This document shows, piece by piece, positions 30,739 through 41,428 of a stretch of 64,000 nt of DNA (positions are counted from its first letter, which is position 1; the number at the start of each line of letters is the position of its first letter). This DNA comes from Hexactinellida sp. DTS-2022. Lineage: Eukaryota; Porifera; Hexactinellida. Location of the stretch: positions 4,960,001 to 5,024,000 of the forward strand of contig JAPNXP010000004.1 of NCBI GenBank assembly GCA_028753945.1. The letters run 5' to 3'. Below the pieces are notes generated by a model that was not told where the DNA came from, ran no database searches, and saw only the letters and a program-made list of their open reading frames with translations. The position numbers were made by a program, and so were the translations under genes.

Positions 30739-31971
30739 ATGGCCACTAATCTGCCACCAAATGTGCCACTAAACACATTCGCACAGTTCAATGCTGTTGC
30801 CATAGAGATAGCCCAAACCTTTGACCCTCTTATCGCACAGCTGATCGCGAGGAGGGACGCTCTCCTACTCGAACTGTCCCAGCTCCGAGAGGACTACACC
30901 ATCAAGGAGACCACGCGTAAGGCTGCCATTCAGGAACTGGAACTAACTCGTCAACAGTTGCAGCTGATGAGTCTCAAAGTGAATACGAACATTCCTATTC
31001 ACCAACAGGCCGCTGAGCTGTACCAACAGGGCCTAGAGGGTCTGTCGACACCTACCAAACTCCCGTGCCCTCTCTTCGACTGTCCGACTCTCCAAACGCT
31101 ACGGAGTGTAATCTCAGGATTCGGGGAGCTGTCAGTTTGGGAGGTACCCGACTATTCCAAGAAAGTGGAACCGACACTAACAGCTGGGAAGAAAGGGAAA
31201 GGTATAAAAGAACTCGATGCAGCTGGCCTCTCCATTGATGAAGCAAACAAGCTAATCTACGTAGCTGATTGTGGCAACTCCCGAATTCAAGTGGTGTCGT
31301 TTGAAGGGAAGTTCGTAACAAGCTTCGGAAAAGGAATACTCACGACACCATGGGGCATAGCTGTGACAGACGAACACATACTAGTTACAGACATAACACA
31401 CCACTCTCTGTTCCAGTTCGGTAAGAAAGATCTGAAACTAAAGAACAGAACTGGAACTAAAGGGAAAGAAGAAGGACAGCTAAATTACCCAGGCGGTCTC
31501 TCCATCGACACAAATGGAGATGTGTTTGTTGCAGATTGTTTGAATCACAGAATAACAAAGTACTCCAAAACGCTTCAACACAAAACGTATTTCGGAACTG
31601 GACAACTAGATTACCCAGTAGATGTGGAACTAACTAAGGAATGTGTCGTGGTGCTGGACTGGAGTCCCAACTGTGTTAAGTTCTTTTCAAGGAATGGATC
31701 CCTCCTCAGTTCCTGTATCTCTCAGGGACCGGATTGTTTGATGTATCTCCCTTTCTTCTTCTGTTTGGATCTAGCTGGGAATATCATCATTAGCGACCAT
31801 GAACACCATGCCATAAAGGTATTCTCAAAAAGCGGACAGCACATCCATACCATTGGGAAGCAAGGAGACAAAATAGGAGAGTTCATTGCACCATTTGGCA
31901 TTTCCATATCTCAATTAGGAACAATATTTGTTGTGTCTCAAAATCCTAATTACTCATTACAATGTTTCTAA
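30739..31971 (+). CDS. Intronless coiled-coil NHL-propeller protein
   Basis: I start at the ATG at 30739 (a longer frame would need TTG). The product is about 410 residues. Residues about 20-90 form a Leu/Gln/Arg coiled coil; NHL repeats fill about 150-410, with signatures such as L-I-Y-V-A-D-C-G-N-S-R-I-Q-V and D-V-F-V-A-D-C-L-N-H-R-I. This is the TRIM-NHL C-terminal layout without a visible RING or B-box, so ubiquitin-ligase activity is not indicated. Paralogues lie at 18049, 37082 and 40157. An AATAAA at about 31998 is a plausible poly(A) signal. It is closer in layout to the 37/40-kb pair than to the 18-kb gene, but clearly diverged from both. Confidence 0.88.
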   Translation: MATNLPPNVPLNTFAQFNAVAIEIAQTFDPLIAQLIARRDALLLELSQLREDYTIKETTRKAAIQELELTRQQLQLMSLKVNTNIPIHQQAAELYQQGLEGLSTPTKLPCPLFDCPTLQTLRSVISGFGELSVWEVPDYSKKVEPTLTAGKKGKGIKELDAAGLSIDEANKLIYVADCGNSRIQVVSFEGKFVTSFGKGILTTPWGIAVTDEHILVTDITHHSLFQFGKKDLKLKNRTGTKGKEEGQLNYPGGLSIDTNGDVFVADCLNHRITKYSKTLQHKTYFGTGQLDYPVDVELTKECVVVLDWSPNCVKFFSRNGSLLSSCISQGPDCLMYLPFFFCLDLAGNIIISDHEHHAIKVFSKSGQHIHTIGKQGDKIGEFIAPFGISISQLGTIFVVSQNPNYSLQCF

Positions 31972-32427
31972 TTTATTTGTTTGTTTGAAGTTTGCTAATA
32001 AAATATACCGTATACCTAATTATGTTCGCAAATTAAAGTTCCTATTTAAATTAATACGAATTCCGGATAAGACGAACACCTTTTGACGGTATTCGTTAAA
32101 TCTTTGATTAATAAATCTCAGGTATTGAGACAAATGGAGTACAGTTAATTACATTTCAAGTATTACATAAATCAACCAACAATCTATTTTTCAGGCATTG
32201 CAGTGACTTTTTGCAATAAAAATGCATTTTGGCGAGCCAGGTTTTAATGTGCCGACTTAGGCCCGACTATACTATGTATCATCTCTGAGAAATTGAGAAT
32301 TATGATATTTACCTAATTTGTATAAATACTTATTAATATTATTAATAGTTTAACACCAATTTAAATAGACAGTTAAATTCATAAGTTTACTAATTTGGAA
32401 TAACTATTAATTTCAAATGACAATACA

Positions 32428-32611
32428 ATAGATGTCGGATATAAGCACACCGGTTATAAGAACATATCGGATATAAGAACACTATGTTGGAAAACGGTTG
32501 CCATATACCCTATATAATTTATGTCGGTTACAAGAACATGTCGGTTTTAAGCACATTAAGCAATAAGTGCAGTTCCCGACGATGTGCTTATATATTAACC
32601 GACATCCATTG
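32428..32611. mobile_element. Family B MITE
   Basis: CAATAGATGTCGGATATAAG to ACCGACATCCATTG. A central TATACCCTATATAATTTATG is shared with all B copies. Confidence 0.75.
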
Positions 32612-33021
32612 TATTTGAATTCAGCACACTCGAATACCTCTATAAACAAATTGGAAGCGTCTCTGTATCATAATTACAAACTGAATTAATTACTTCAGAA
32701 TATTAATGGTGCAAGAGTATTCTGGAAATATACTCCCATAATCTGTCGTTGTTATGGAATGTAAAATCTTAGTTTTCAATTATATGTCTATGCCATCTCC
32801 CAATATCGAAGGAACTAAACCTTCCAAACAATTTAATCAGGGGATCACTTATAAATCAGTCATCACCATTTCATTCTAATCTAAGCCAAACAATTAACAT
32901 TTAATTCACCAATAAGATATGTGTGTATATTGCATTTCGCAATTAATTGTTTGGCCGTATAGCTATTTCCCTGAAAATCTAAAATTACAGCTGTGCCGAC
33001 ATTTTATTTTCCAATACTATA

Positions 33022-33147
33022 CAGTTGATGTCGGATATAAGAACATTCTACTGGAAATTTGTTGCTATATATCCCCTTATATAATTTTGTCGGTTATAAG
33101 AACATTATATGCAGTTCCTGACGATGTTCTTTAACCGGCATCCACTG
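33022..33147. mobile_element. Family B MITE
   Basis: CAGTTGATGTCGGATATAAG to AACCGGCATCCACTG, TA flanked. Confidence 0.8.
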
Positions 33148-33344
33148 TATTTTGATGGTAATTACTGCTATAAATAATTACAATTATAATACCTGTTCTA
33201 TAGAATATATACAAGCAAGGAGGGTTTAATTGAACTGATAAAAAAGTGCAATTAAAATATATAAGAGATGATAGCTTTAAGCATAAATATCAACAGGGGA
33301 ATAACAATAAGTGTATGTAACTAATGTCAGTTAAAATCGAAATA

Positions 33345-36300
33345 TCAAATTGGTTGAGGGATCAATCCGTTAGTATTTGGCTGTAGGAAGTTATCAACCA
33401 GTGCACTAACGGTTTCTAGCAACACCTCATTAAGTTTATCTTTGCTAGCAACACCCGGCGACTCAATAATTTCACCGTAATACTTTATCTTAGGTTCTGT
33501 TCCCGATGTGCGTAGTGTAACGGTGCATTTGTTGTCTAAGTAGAATGTTATCATTTGTGAATTGGGGGTCAAAGGGTGTATGCACTTTTTGTCACCTCTA
33601 GAGCTGTCATATCCCACTGTTACGTCACGAACATTTAACACCTTATAGGGACCACATGATGAGGGGTAAACACCATTTCTCCTAAGAACTGCGAATATAC
33701 TAAGTACAGTATCAGGATTATAGCATAAGTAGTAAGAAGTTACAGTCAAGTGGAATCCGTATGTACCGTATATATCACTCAACTGATCACTGAGAGTACA
33801 GTCTTTGTTATACAACCATGAGGCCATTTCTCGTATAGCGACCGCGGCGCTTATACCGTCTTTATCAAACACAATTCCACCGTACATAAATCCTATCGCT
33901 TCTTCGTACACAAATATAACGTTATTGCCAGTCGCTGTGAGCTCAAGGTATTTGTTGCCCATCCATTTGAAACCTGTTAGAGTCTCGACGAATTTGAATC
34001 CTTCCTTTAGAGCCATGGAGCGTAGCATCTGGCTGGATACAGCTGTTGATATCATGTATACAGTGGAGAGATCTCTGTTGTTGTTATTGTTGTATTTGTA
34101 ATTCTTCAAAGCCCACCAGGCGAAAAGCGCTCCTAATTCGTTCCCTGAGAATACGTGCCATTTCCCGTCTGTTTTTTCCGCTACGGCCAGTCTATCGGCG
34201 TCCGGATCATTCGCCAGGATGAGAGAGATGCCCTGATTATCCGCGGTTTCTGTAGCTATCTGAAGTGTGGCTTTTCCCTCCTCGGGGTTTGGAAACGCGA
34301 CTGTTGGGAACTCCGGGTCGGGCTCCGTTTGCTCCGCGACTAAATAAAACGCAGGCAGAGACACAGCCTGCATCGCCAGCTGTATGAATAGGGTTCCCAC
34401 TCCGTGCATTGGTGTGTATAGCACCTTGTTAGGCAGAGACCTGAGGAATGTAATAACTTATAAGATGAATTTTATTAAATCAAGTCAAAATCAAAATCTA
34501 TTGATTTAAAGTTGATTTTTACCATTTGAAAAGGGCAAATCATATTTCAATCGTAATTATTTCGACGTAATATTGGAAATTTGCAAAGTATATTCACTGC
34601 GCAATTCCCAATTGAATAGCTGTTATACAATTTGAGTTATCTTCATTCAAACCAATGATTTAAATTTCCCGAAATATCAAATACAGTGGAGTTCGGTTAA
34701 AATAGCAACCCGTGTTTTCCACTAAATCTGGTTACTAATAGGGGAATGAAATTAACAGTATTGTCACGCTTGGGACGCGAAAAGCGGTTGCTAATAAAGT
34801 AAGAGAATGCTTATATAGAAAAGAGCTTTGTAGAGTTCAGATTTTTTCCCATACTAAAAGCCCAGGCTTACTTTCTAAAGGTCAATTTCAAACTCTGGAA
34901 AAAAAACTGACCTTTCTCAGTGCCTGAATATATATAGTGAAAAACTGAACTCTACTAGAGCTGAGCTCTATATAAGTAATTTCTATATTTTCACTCCCTG
35001 ACTTAGTCTCATACCTGTTAGTTAGGAAGCGAGACCCGATGCTGCTAAGCTCTCTGTTGTAGCTGCTGATGGTGTCTGTGTACGGATCTGATATTAGCGG
35101 GGAGTTATACACCACGGATATGTCCCAGGACCAGGGCCAGGGCTCGAGGTTAGCTTCTATCGCGAGGGATATTCCCGCGTCGTGAGGAGACAGAATCTGA
35201 GCAGCGTTACTCCAGTACAGCTATAGGGAATATAATTATATATACAGTGGTATGTTACTGTTATTATATACAGTATAACTCGGTTATAACGAAGTGCTTG
35301 GGACCTGTAAATCCCTTCGTTATATCCGGATATTCGTTATAAGCAGATAATGATTAAAGTGTTTAGTGCTCTGGGGGGAATCTTCAATTCATGATTATAA
35401 GCGATTATTTCGTTATATCCGACTTGGTTATAACGGGAGTTCACTGTGTTGTATTTTCCTTCTGAAAAAAATAAATAAAAATTGACAAAAACAGATTAGA
35501 GAAAACAAGATCGCCTGATGTTTGTGTTGTTAGTTAGCAATTTACAGAAATATTTGTTGAAAAAACATCAAAATAAGCAAGTTATAATTATCCATGGTCC
35601 AATTTTTAGCTAATAATACTCTTCGGACAAAAAGTTACTTCCTTCAACCCGGATTCGAACCAGGGACCTAAGGATTACTATGCCGCTACAGTCCTCCGCT
35701 CTACCAACTGAGCTATTGAAGGAAAGATAAAATATAGTCCATCGAAAAACATATTTCTTCTGCTAGTTTATATTTGAAATGCAATAAAAACAATTTTCTA
35801 TACAAATAAATATTGTTATCTTATAATATGTAGTAACTTAGTAAGCTATCGAAAAACTTATTCTTATACTAGTTAATATTGAAATGCAATAAAAACGACT
35901 TTGACACAATTTAAATGTTACCTTATATCCGTTGTCGCCTTTCGGATTATGTGACGCAGTTATCATGACCCCAGCAATCGCGTTCAGTTTCTTCACAGCA
36001 TAAGCCGTGTACGGGGTTGGTACGTAGTGAGAGAAGAGGTGCACTGGAATGCGTCTACCAATTAACACGGCTGTAACAAGATGTGAGAACCGCTCACTAT
36101 TATGTCTGATATCAAACCCAACCACAACTCCCCTCTCTACAACTTGTTCCATACCAAATGTCTCGATTAGGTACACAGCCAAACCTTGTGTTGTTTGTAT
36201 AACGGTAAGGTCGTTTATACGGTTATAACCAGCGCCCATTTCAGCCCTTAGCCCAGCTGTTCCGAACGACATTCGTTTTCCAAATCTGTTCTTCAAAACT

Positions 36301-36398
36301 ATAGAATCTCCCTTTTCCCATAGCCCAGTCACTTCCTTACGAGTCGTCTCATTTCTGTCGAATCGGAGCCACTCTTCTACCCGAGCCTGAAACTCCAT
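33345..36398 (-). CDS. PGM2: Phosphoglucomutase / phosphopentomutase
   Basis: Three exons: 35922-36398, 35015-35220, 33345-34440, all GT/AG and in frame, about 592 residues (human PGM2 is 612). I start at the ATG at 36398 (M-E-F-Q-A-R-V), which matches the family start better than an upstream in-frame ATG whose leader is unlike other PGM2 proteins. Active-site landmarks are intact: the phosphoserine loop T-A-S-H-N-P (Ser about 149), the metal loop D-P-D-A-D-R (about 306), the sugar loop E-E-A-I-G-F and the phosphate loop R-T-S-G-T-E-P-K. The enzyme interconverts 1- and 6- or 5-phosphates of glucose, ribose and deoxyribose in the cytosol. A hAT MITE lies just upstream of the start codon. Intron 1 contains a tRNA-Tyr gene on the same strand; intron 2 contains MITE E sequence. 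PGM2L1-type activity cannot be excluded. Confidence 0.95.
34684..34803. mobile_element. Family E MITE (right end unclear) in PGM2 intron 2
   Basis: CAGTGGAGTTCGG at the left and GCGGTTGCTAATAAAG at the right, with CACGCTTGGGACGCGAAAAG inside, as in the split copy at 43160-45141. Confidence 0.6.
35271..35446. mobile_element. Family K MITE in PGM2 intron 1
   Basis: CAGTATAACTCGGTTATAAC to GGTTATAACGGGAGTTCACTG, TA on the left side. Confidence 0.75.
35640..35722 (-). tRNA. tRNA-Tyr (GUA) with a 10-nt intron, inside PGM2 intron 1
   Basis: The acceptor stem CCTTCAA pairs with TTGAAGG. The A box TAGCTCAGTTGG and B box GGTTCGAATCC are present. The anticodon is in GACTGTAG. The intron CGGCATAGTA sits one base 3' of the anticodon, the canonical place. 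A T5 run follows (35631-35635), fitting Pol III termination. Confidence 0.96.
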
Positions 36399-36428
36399 GC
36401 GGCTAAGTCGTAATACGAATGTTATCAG

Positions 36429-36679
36429 TAGGGTTATTACAAGATTTTGGGCCAAAACCGGGACATTTCTCAAAATTTCGACAAAAATCCGGGATAATCC
36501 TGGTCACAGGTTATAAAAAACAGGACACGTTTAATGTGACTATTGGTTTAATTAATGTGAACGAATCGGAGACAATTGGATGATAATACAAAATAACTGC
36601 AATAAAAAACCTGGACAATTTAGAAAATTACTGGACATAGCACAATAATTGTGAAAAAACCTGGACAATGGTCACCCTA
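36429..36679. mobile_element. hAT-type MITE 31 bp upstream of the PGM2 start codon
   Basis: An exact 8-bp duplication GTTATCAG (36421-36428 and 36680-36687) flanks short ends TAGGGT and ACCCTA. The body carries repeated CCTGGACAAT-like words. It probably contributes to the PGM2 5' UTR or promoter. Confidence 0.82.
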
Positions 36680-36847
36680 GTTATCAGGCCGAAGGAAGCA
36701 GTTATAAAGCGGTCAGGCCATGGCTCGACCGACCTAACTAGTGACGTAAGAGTCAAGGCAAATGGCCTGACCACTTCCGCCGGCCCTGATTATGTAATGC
36801 GATATCCAAGAAATTATATACCCCTCACTATGTCACACTTTTACCTG

Positions 36848-36996
36848 CAGTAGAACCTCGTTTATAGTACGAAATAAGAACACTATTTTAGTCCACGTCA
36901 ATGCCTTTTCATACAAACGATATTAGTTATAAGAATTCCAAATAAGGTGGACACATTTTGAAAGTCCCCATGTGTTCGTACTAACGAGGTTCTACT
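36848..36996. mobile_element. Family A MITE next to the NHL inverted repeat
   Basis: CAGTAGAACCTCGTTTATAG to AACGAGGTTCTACTG. It ends about 14 bp from the outer edge of the left arm. Confidence 0.8.
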
Positions 36997-37081
36997 GTAG
37001 ATTGTAATACAAAAAGAAGATAAACAATAAACAAATAAAGAATACTAAAATACAATTGAGTTCGAATAGAGAGGAAATAAG

Positions 37082-38353
37082 TTAGAATATCTGTAGACAG
37101 GAAGTATCTTTGCAGCACACAACAACAACACGCCCTATGTTATCTATTGCTACACCATGAGGACAATAAAACTCCCCAATACCCTGTCCTCTCTTCCCAA
37201 TCTTGTGTACCTCCTCTCCTTCATAGCTGAATACGTACACACAGTGGTTGCTGGAGTCACTCATAACAATGTTGTAGTCTCTGTCTATGTCAAAGAAGCA
37301 TGGGCTATTAGTCTGTTTACCATCACCCCGTGTTATTATTCTGTTTATAACAAGATGATCCGAACTGAATATAAACAAACACGGATCATTATCATCCAGC
37401 ACCAGTATTCTGTCTCGAGTAACCTTGACATCACGTGGCCCCTTAAACAACCCTATTCCTAGCATGGAATGGAACTTGAGATCCTCGGTTAATACTTGCA
37501 CTCTCTTGTTATAATGGTCACAGACATAAACATTGTTAGTTCTCTCTGACACATCTAAACCACATGGAAAGTCAAACTGTAATTCTGCAGTCCCATTTGT
37601 GCCTACACTCTTGGTTAGTTGGCCTTCTAGTGAGTACATATTCACACAATGACCAGACCGTTGTGTCACTAACACCTTATCCCTGGTTACACAAATGCCA
37701 CGTGGTTGACTCATTTTCTCTGAGAACATGAACAGATAGTCTCCGTTACCGGAGAATGCCTGTACTCTGTGATTGTTCTCGTCTGCTACGTAAATGTGTC
37801 CGGATTCATAATGCAAAGCTATGCCAGTGGGACTATACAACTCTCCTGGAGCTTTCTTATCCGTGGACTTCCTACAGCTATGGGCAGTAGGCAGCCGTTT
37901 GGCCTTATAGTCAGGTACAATAGGCTTAACCAGAGGAGGGAAGGTCCGGACGGTAGATGCACTGGTGTGGCCGTTAAGCTGTATTTCCCCCAACTGTGGA
38001 ATATCCAACTCGAATACGCTATCCCATTTAAACTCTATTAGCTTATGAGTGTCAGTGGATAACTCCTTAAGTTTAGTGTCAATCAAAGAGTGGATAGTTT
38101 GTTGTGTTTCGGTTAGTTTGTTGGAAGTAAGTGAGTCAATACTTACACGCTTAACTTTGTTCAGAGATTCTTGTAACTCTCGGATTTCCTTTGCTTTCGA
38201 GTTAAACTCTTTCTCTATCTCCTCTACGTGGCACATTAATGCAGTCTCTCTCGCTCGCATTGACTCGTGGCACCTTGTGAAAGTATCTCTTATCTTAGTT
38301 CGCGTTTGTTTTATTTGCTCGGGGAAATCTGTACGTAAATCGATCGAAGCCAT
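37082..38353 (-). CDS. Coiled-coil NHL-propeller protein, copy A of an inverted pair
   Basis: A 423-residue single-exon frame. Residues 10-75 form a charged coiled coil (C-H-E-S-M-R-A-R-E-T-A-L-M-C and following). NHL repeats fill about 160-423, for example H-I-Y-V-A-D-E-N-N-H-R-V-Q-A-F and N-V-Y-V-C-D-H. There is no RING or B-box, so it is a RING-less relative of TRIM-NHL proteins. It is about 93% identical to copy B at 40157, transcribed divergently away from it. About 28 residues differ by my count, most of them (about 20) in the propeller. The role is unknown; propellers of this type bind RNA or protein partners. Confidence 0.88.
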   Translation of the reverse strand: MASIDLRTDFPEQIKQTRTKIRDTFTRCHESMRARETALMCHVEEIEKEFNSKAKEIRELQESLNKVKRVSIDSLTSNKLTETQQTIHSLIDTKLKELSTDTHKLIEFKWDSVFELDIPQLGEIQLNGHTSASTVRTFPPLVKPIVPDYKAKRLPTAHSCRKSTDKKAPGELYSPTGIALHYESGHIYVADENNHRVQAFSGNGDYLFMFSEKMSQPRGICVTRDKVLVTQRSGHCVNMYSLEGQLTKSVGTNGTAELQFDFPCGLDVSERTNNVYVCDHYNKRVQVLTEDLKFHSMLGIGLFKGPRDVKVTRDRILVLDDNDPCLFIFSSDHLVINRIITRGDGKQTNSPCFFDIDRDYNIVMSDSSNHCVYVFSYEGEEVHKIGKRGQGIGEFYCPHGVAIDNIGRVVVVCCKDTSCLQIF

Positions 38354-38877
38354 ATCTATGCTATTGTATCTGTTCTGTTATTTGTTTAGTCTTTATAGGC
38401 ACTAACCTGATATAGGTAGATATATATATGGAACTGTGTTATTTGAAACCGAACTAATTGTGTTGCTAATCTTGCTATACCATGGGTACGCTCAAACTGT
38501 GTAATTGTCACAAATGACTTATCTGTGGTATAATAAAGTTTCACTCCTGTTCCAATTAATGGCTAAGTTCCATATAAATACCCTGTTGCTTCGAAAATGG
38601 CCCGGCGCTTATTGTTTTCGTGGACCAAATTTATCCAAACTGGATTTTTTTTGAAAAATCCAGAAAATAATAATTAATAAGGCATTTTGATTACTTTAAT
38701 TATTTGGTGGGCATTGTCATATGTGATTTTCTAATTAAATTAAATTAGGATTGAAACGAATATTCGAAATGAAACGAACGAACCTTTTTCTAAAGAGGTA
38801 CTACTGTATAAATCGTTTTTAATAATTAAACAAGTGCAGTATTCCATTATAATTATCGCATTAATACACTTGGGACA

Positions 38878-39097
38878 CAGCAGTCAATACTGTGAGATCC
38901 TCTATGCCGGCCTCTGCCAGGAGCTCTCGTAGCTCGATGCCTGTTTGTCACCTCTATATCCCAAGCGGGGGGGCTTGATGTAAGAAATGAAGTAGAACCA
39001 GGTCATTAACCCCATTATCCTGTCTCCGATCGGATAACACTCTCCCCGTACTAGAATCCCCCGGTAGTCGGATGCCCTCTCAGCCCCTGGGCAAGGA
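38878..39097 (-). pseudogene. Unrecognised exon-like fragment with a frame break
   Basis: After a CTTCCTTGCCCAG acceptor-like site the minus strand reads A-E-R-A-S-D-Y-R-G-I-L-V-R-G-E-C, then D-R-I-M-G-L-M-T-W-F-Y-F. It shifts frame to E-L-R-E-L-L-A-E-A-G-I-E-D-L and stops after S-Q-V-Y. Base composition and codon pattern look coding. I do not recognise the protein. It may be a gene scrap carried by the transposon between the palindrome arms. Confidence 0.35.
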
Positions 39098-39354
39098 AGT
39101 GTCCAGGAGCGAGAGACGCTCCTTTTGGAGCATGATTTTGGGAAAATTTAATCTAGGAGCTCGAAAATTTGGAATCCTCTCATATACCGTAACATTAATT
39201 TGTGATTTAGGCATATTAATTAAAGTGGATCAGGATTAAGAGCGTATTTACAAATGGCTGTATAATACACTGCCTAGTAGGGCTTATCTAAGTGTCTGGC
39301 AAGCACCTCTAGGTGCCAGGCAGGAATCGGTTGAGGAGTATAGTACACTGCCCG

Positions 39355-39448
39355 GTGTAAGCGCGCTTTGGGGACCCTATCCCTATATCGCTAGTGTTTT
39401 AAAACCCGGGGGGCCCAAAACGCTGGGGTCCCCAACACGCGCTTACAC
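39355..39448. repeat. GC-rich hairpin
   Basis: GTGTAAGCGCGCTTTGGGGA pairs with TCCCCAACACGCGCTTACAC around a loop of about 50 bp. Confidence 0.75.
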
Positions 39449-40156
39449 TGGAGTCATACACACTTCGTGATAGGAGCGGCAGGTACCGTTTGCCGGGACA
39501 GCTCATGGCGAGCGAGTAGCGCAACATGCTAAGACTAGGGAACAGGAATAGAAATGGACACTAGAGTATTTAGCGCGTGTCTCGGAGCAGAGACAGACAG
39601 TATAGACATGTCACAGGAAAATTGTTCCAAAAGAAACAATATTCCATGGAAATGGTCCAAGGTCCTAGGCTGAAATTTTTGGTCCCACCATGAGTTATTC
39701 TTGGAGATGAATTTCATTAAATTGAATGTCTTGTCCTTAAAATCGAATTTATTGTCTTGAATTGGATTTCTTGTTCCTGATTGTTCTTGAATTGGATTTC
39801 TTACTCTTGAAATTGGATTTCTTATTCTTTAATTGGATTTCTTGTTCTTGAATTGGATTTCTTGTTCTTGAAAGTGGATTTTGGTCCACGAAAACAATAA
39901 GCGCCGGGCCAATTTTCGAAGCAACACGGTATTTATTTGGAACTTAGCCATGAATTGGAACTGGAGTGAAGCTTTATTATACCACAGATATGTACATTTG
40001 TGACAATTTACACAGTTTGAGCGTACCCATGGTATAGCAAGATTAGCAACACAATTAGTTCGGTTTCAAATAACATAGTTCCATATATATCTACCTATAT
40101 CAGGTTAGTGACTATAAGAACTAAACAAATAACAGAACAGATATAATAGCATAGAT

Positions 40157-41428
40157 ATGGCTTCGATCGATTTACGTACAGATTTCCCCGAGCAAATAAA
40201 ACAAACGCGAACTAAGATAAGAGATAGTTTCGCAAGGTGCCACGAGTCAATGCATGCGAGAGAGACTGCATTAATGTGCCGCGTAGAGGAGATAGAGAAA
40301 GAGTTTAACTCGAAAGCAAAGGAAATCCGAGAGTTACACGAATCTCTGAACAAAGTTAAGCGTGTAAGTATTGACTCACTTACTTCCAACAAACTAACCG
40401 ACACACAACAAACTATCCACTCTTTGATTGACACTAAACTTAAGGAGTTATCCACTGACACTCATAAGCTAATAGAGTTTAAATGGGATAGTGTATTCGA
40501 GTTGGATATTCCACAGTTGGGGGAAATACAGCTTAACGGCCACACCAGTGCATCTACCGCCCGGACCTTCCCTCCTCTGGTTAAGCCTATTGTACCGGAC
40601 TATAAGGCCAAACGGCTGCCTACTGTCCATAGCTGTAGGAAGTCCACGGATAAGAAAGCTCCAGGAGAGTTGTATAGTCCCACTGGCATAGCCTTGCATT
40701 ACAAAACCGGACACATTTACGTAGCAGATGAGAACAATAACAGAGTACAGGCATTCTCTGGTAACGGAGACTATCTGTTCATGTTCTCAGAGAAAATGAG
40801 TCATCCACGTGGCATTTGTGTAACCAGGGATAAGGTGTTAGTGTCACAACGGACTGGTCATTGTGTGAATGTGTACTCGCTAGAAGGCCAACTAACCAAG
40901 AGTGTAGGCACAGGTGGGACTGCAGAATTACAGTTTAACTCTCCATGTGGTTTAGATGTGTCAGAGAGAAATAACAATGTTTATGTCTGTGACCATTCTA
41001 ACAAGAGAGTGCAAGTATTATCCGAGGATCTCAAGTTCCATTCCATGCTAGGAATAAGGTTGTTTAATGGGCCACGTGATGTAAAGGTTACTCGAGACAG
41101 AATACTGGTACTGGATGATAATGATCCGTGTTTGTTTATCTTCAATTCGGATCATCTTGTTATAAACAGAATAATAACACGGGGTGATGGTAAACAAACT
41201 AATAGCCCATGGTTCTTTGACATAGACAGAGACTACAATATTGTTATGAGTGACAGGAGCAACCACTGTGTGTACGTATTCAGCTATGAAGGAGAGGAGG
41301 TACACAAGATTGGGAAGAGAGGACAGGGTATTGGGGAGTTTTATTATCCTTTTGGTGTAGCAATAGATAATATAGGGCGTGTTGTTGTTGTGTGCTGCAA
41401 AGATACTTCCTGTCTACAGATATTCTAA
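40157..41428 (+). CDS. Coiled-coil NHL-propeller protein, copy B of an inverted pair
   Basis: Same 423-residue layout as copy A: coiled coil, then NHL repeats (G-H-I-Y-V-A-D-E-N-N-N-R-V-Q, N-V-Y-V-C-D-H-S-N-K-R-V-Q-V). The frame is fully intact, so both copies look functional. Differences from copy A include several surface-loop changes (Y-N-K-R to S-N-K-R, C-P-H to Y-P-F). Its 5' flank is homologous to that of copy A, so the two probably share promoter sequence. It is convergent with BET1 downstream. Confidence 0.88.
   Translation: MASIDLRTDFPEQIKQTRTKIRDSFARCHESMHARETALMCRVEEIEKEFNSKAKEIRELHESLNKVKRVSIDSLTSNKLTDTQQTIHSLIDTKLKELSTDTHKLIEFKWDSVFELDIPQLGEIQLNGHTSASTARTFPPLVKPIVPDYKAKRLPTVHSCRKSTDKKAPGELYSPTGIALHYKTGHIYVADENNNRVQAFSGNGDYLFMFSEKMSHPRGICVTRDKVLVSQRTGHCVNVYSLEGQLTKSVGTGGTAELQFNSPCGLDVSERNNNVYVCDHSNKRVQVLSEDLKFHSMLGIRLFNGPRDVKVTRDRILVLDDNDPCLFIFNSDHLVINRIITRGDGKQTNSPWFFDIDRDYNIVMSDRSNHCVYVFSYEGEEVHKIGKRGQGIGEFYYPFGVAIDNIGRVVVVCCKDTSCLQIF

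Larger units (their letters stand above)
31972..33344. other. Intergenic between an NHL gene and PGM2
   Basis: Holds two family B MITEs (32428-32611 and 33022-33147), a family P fragment (32980-33003) and a family A/D scrap near 32050. No gene seen. Confidence 0.6.
38634..39886. other. Spacer of the NHL palindrome
   Basis: Contains a GC-richer, coding-like stretch (38880-39100, listed separately), the dispersed repeat at 39170-39285, a hairpin element (39355-39448) and degenerate units of the 21-bp minisatellite (39730-39880). Confidence 0.65.

Noticed and set aside
36399..36473. Upstream extension of PGM2
   Set aside because: Runs into the hAT MITE and resembles no PGM2 N-terminus; the ATG at 36398 is preferred.
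37769..38405. Plus-strand frames antisense to NHL copy A, conserved antisense to copy B
   Set aside because: Their conservation follows from the duplicated sense gene; no independent coding signal.
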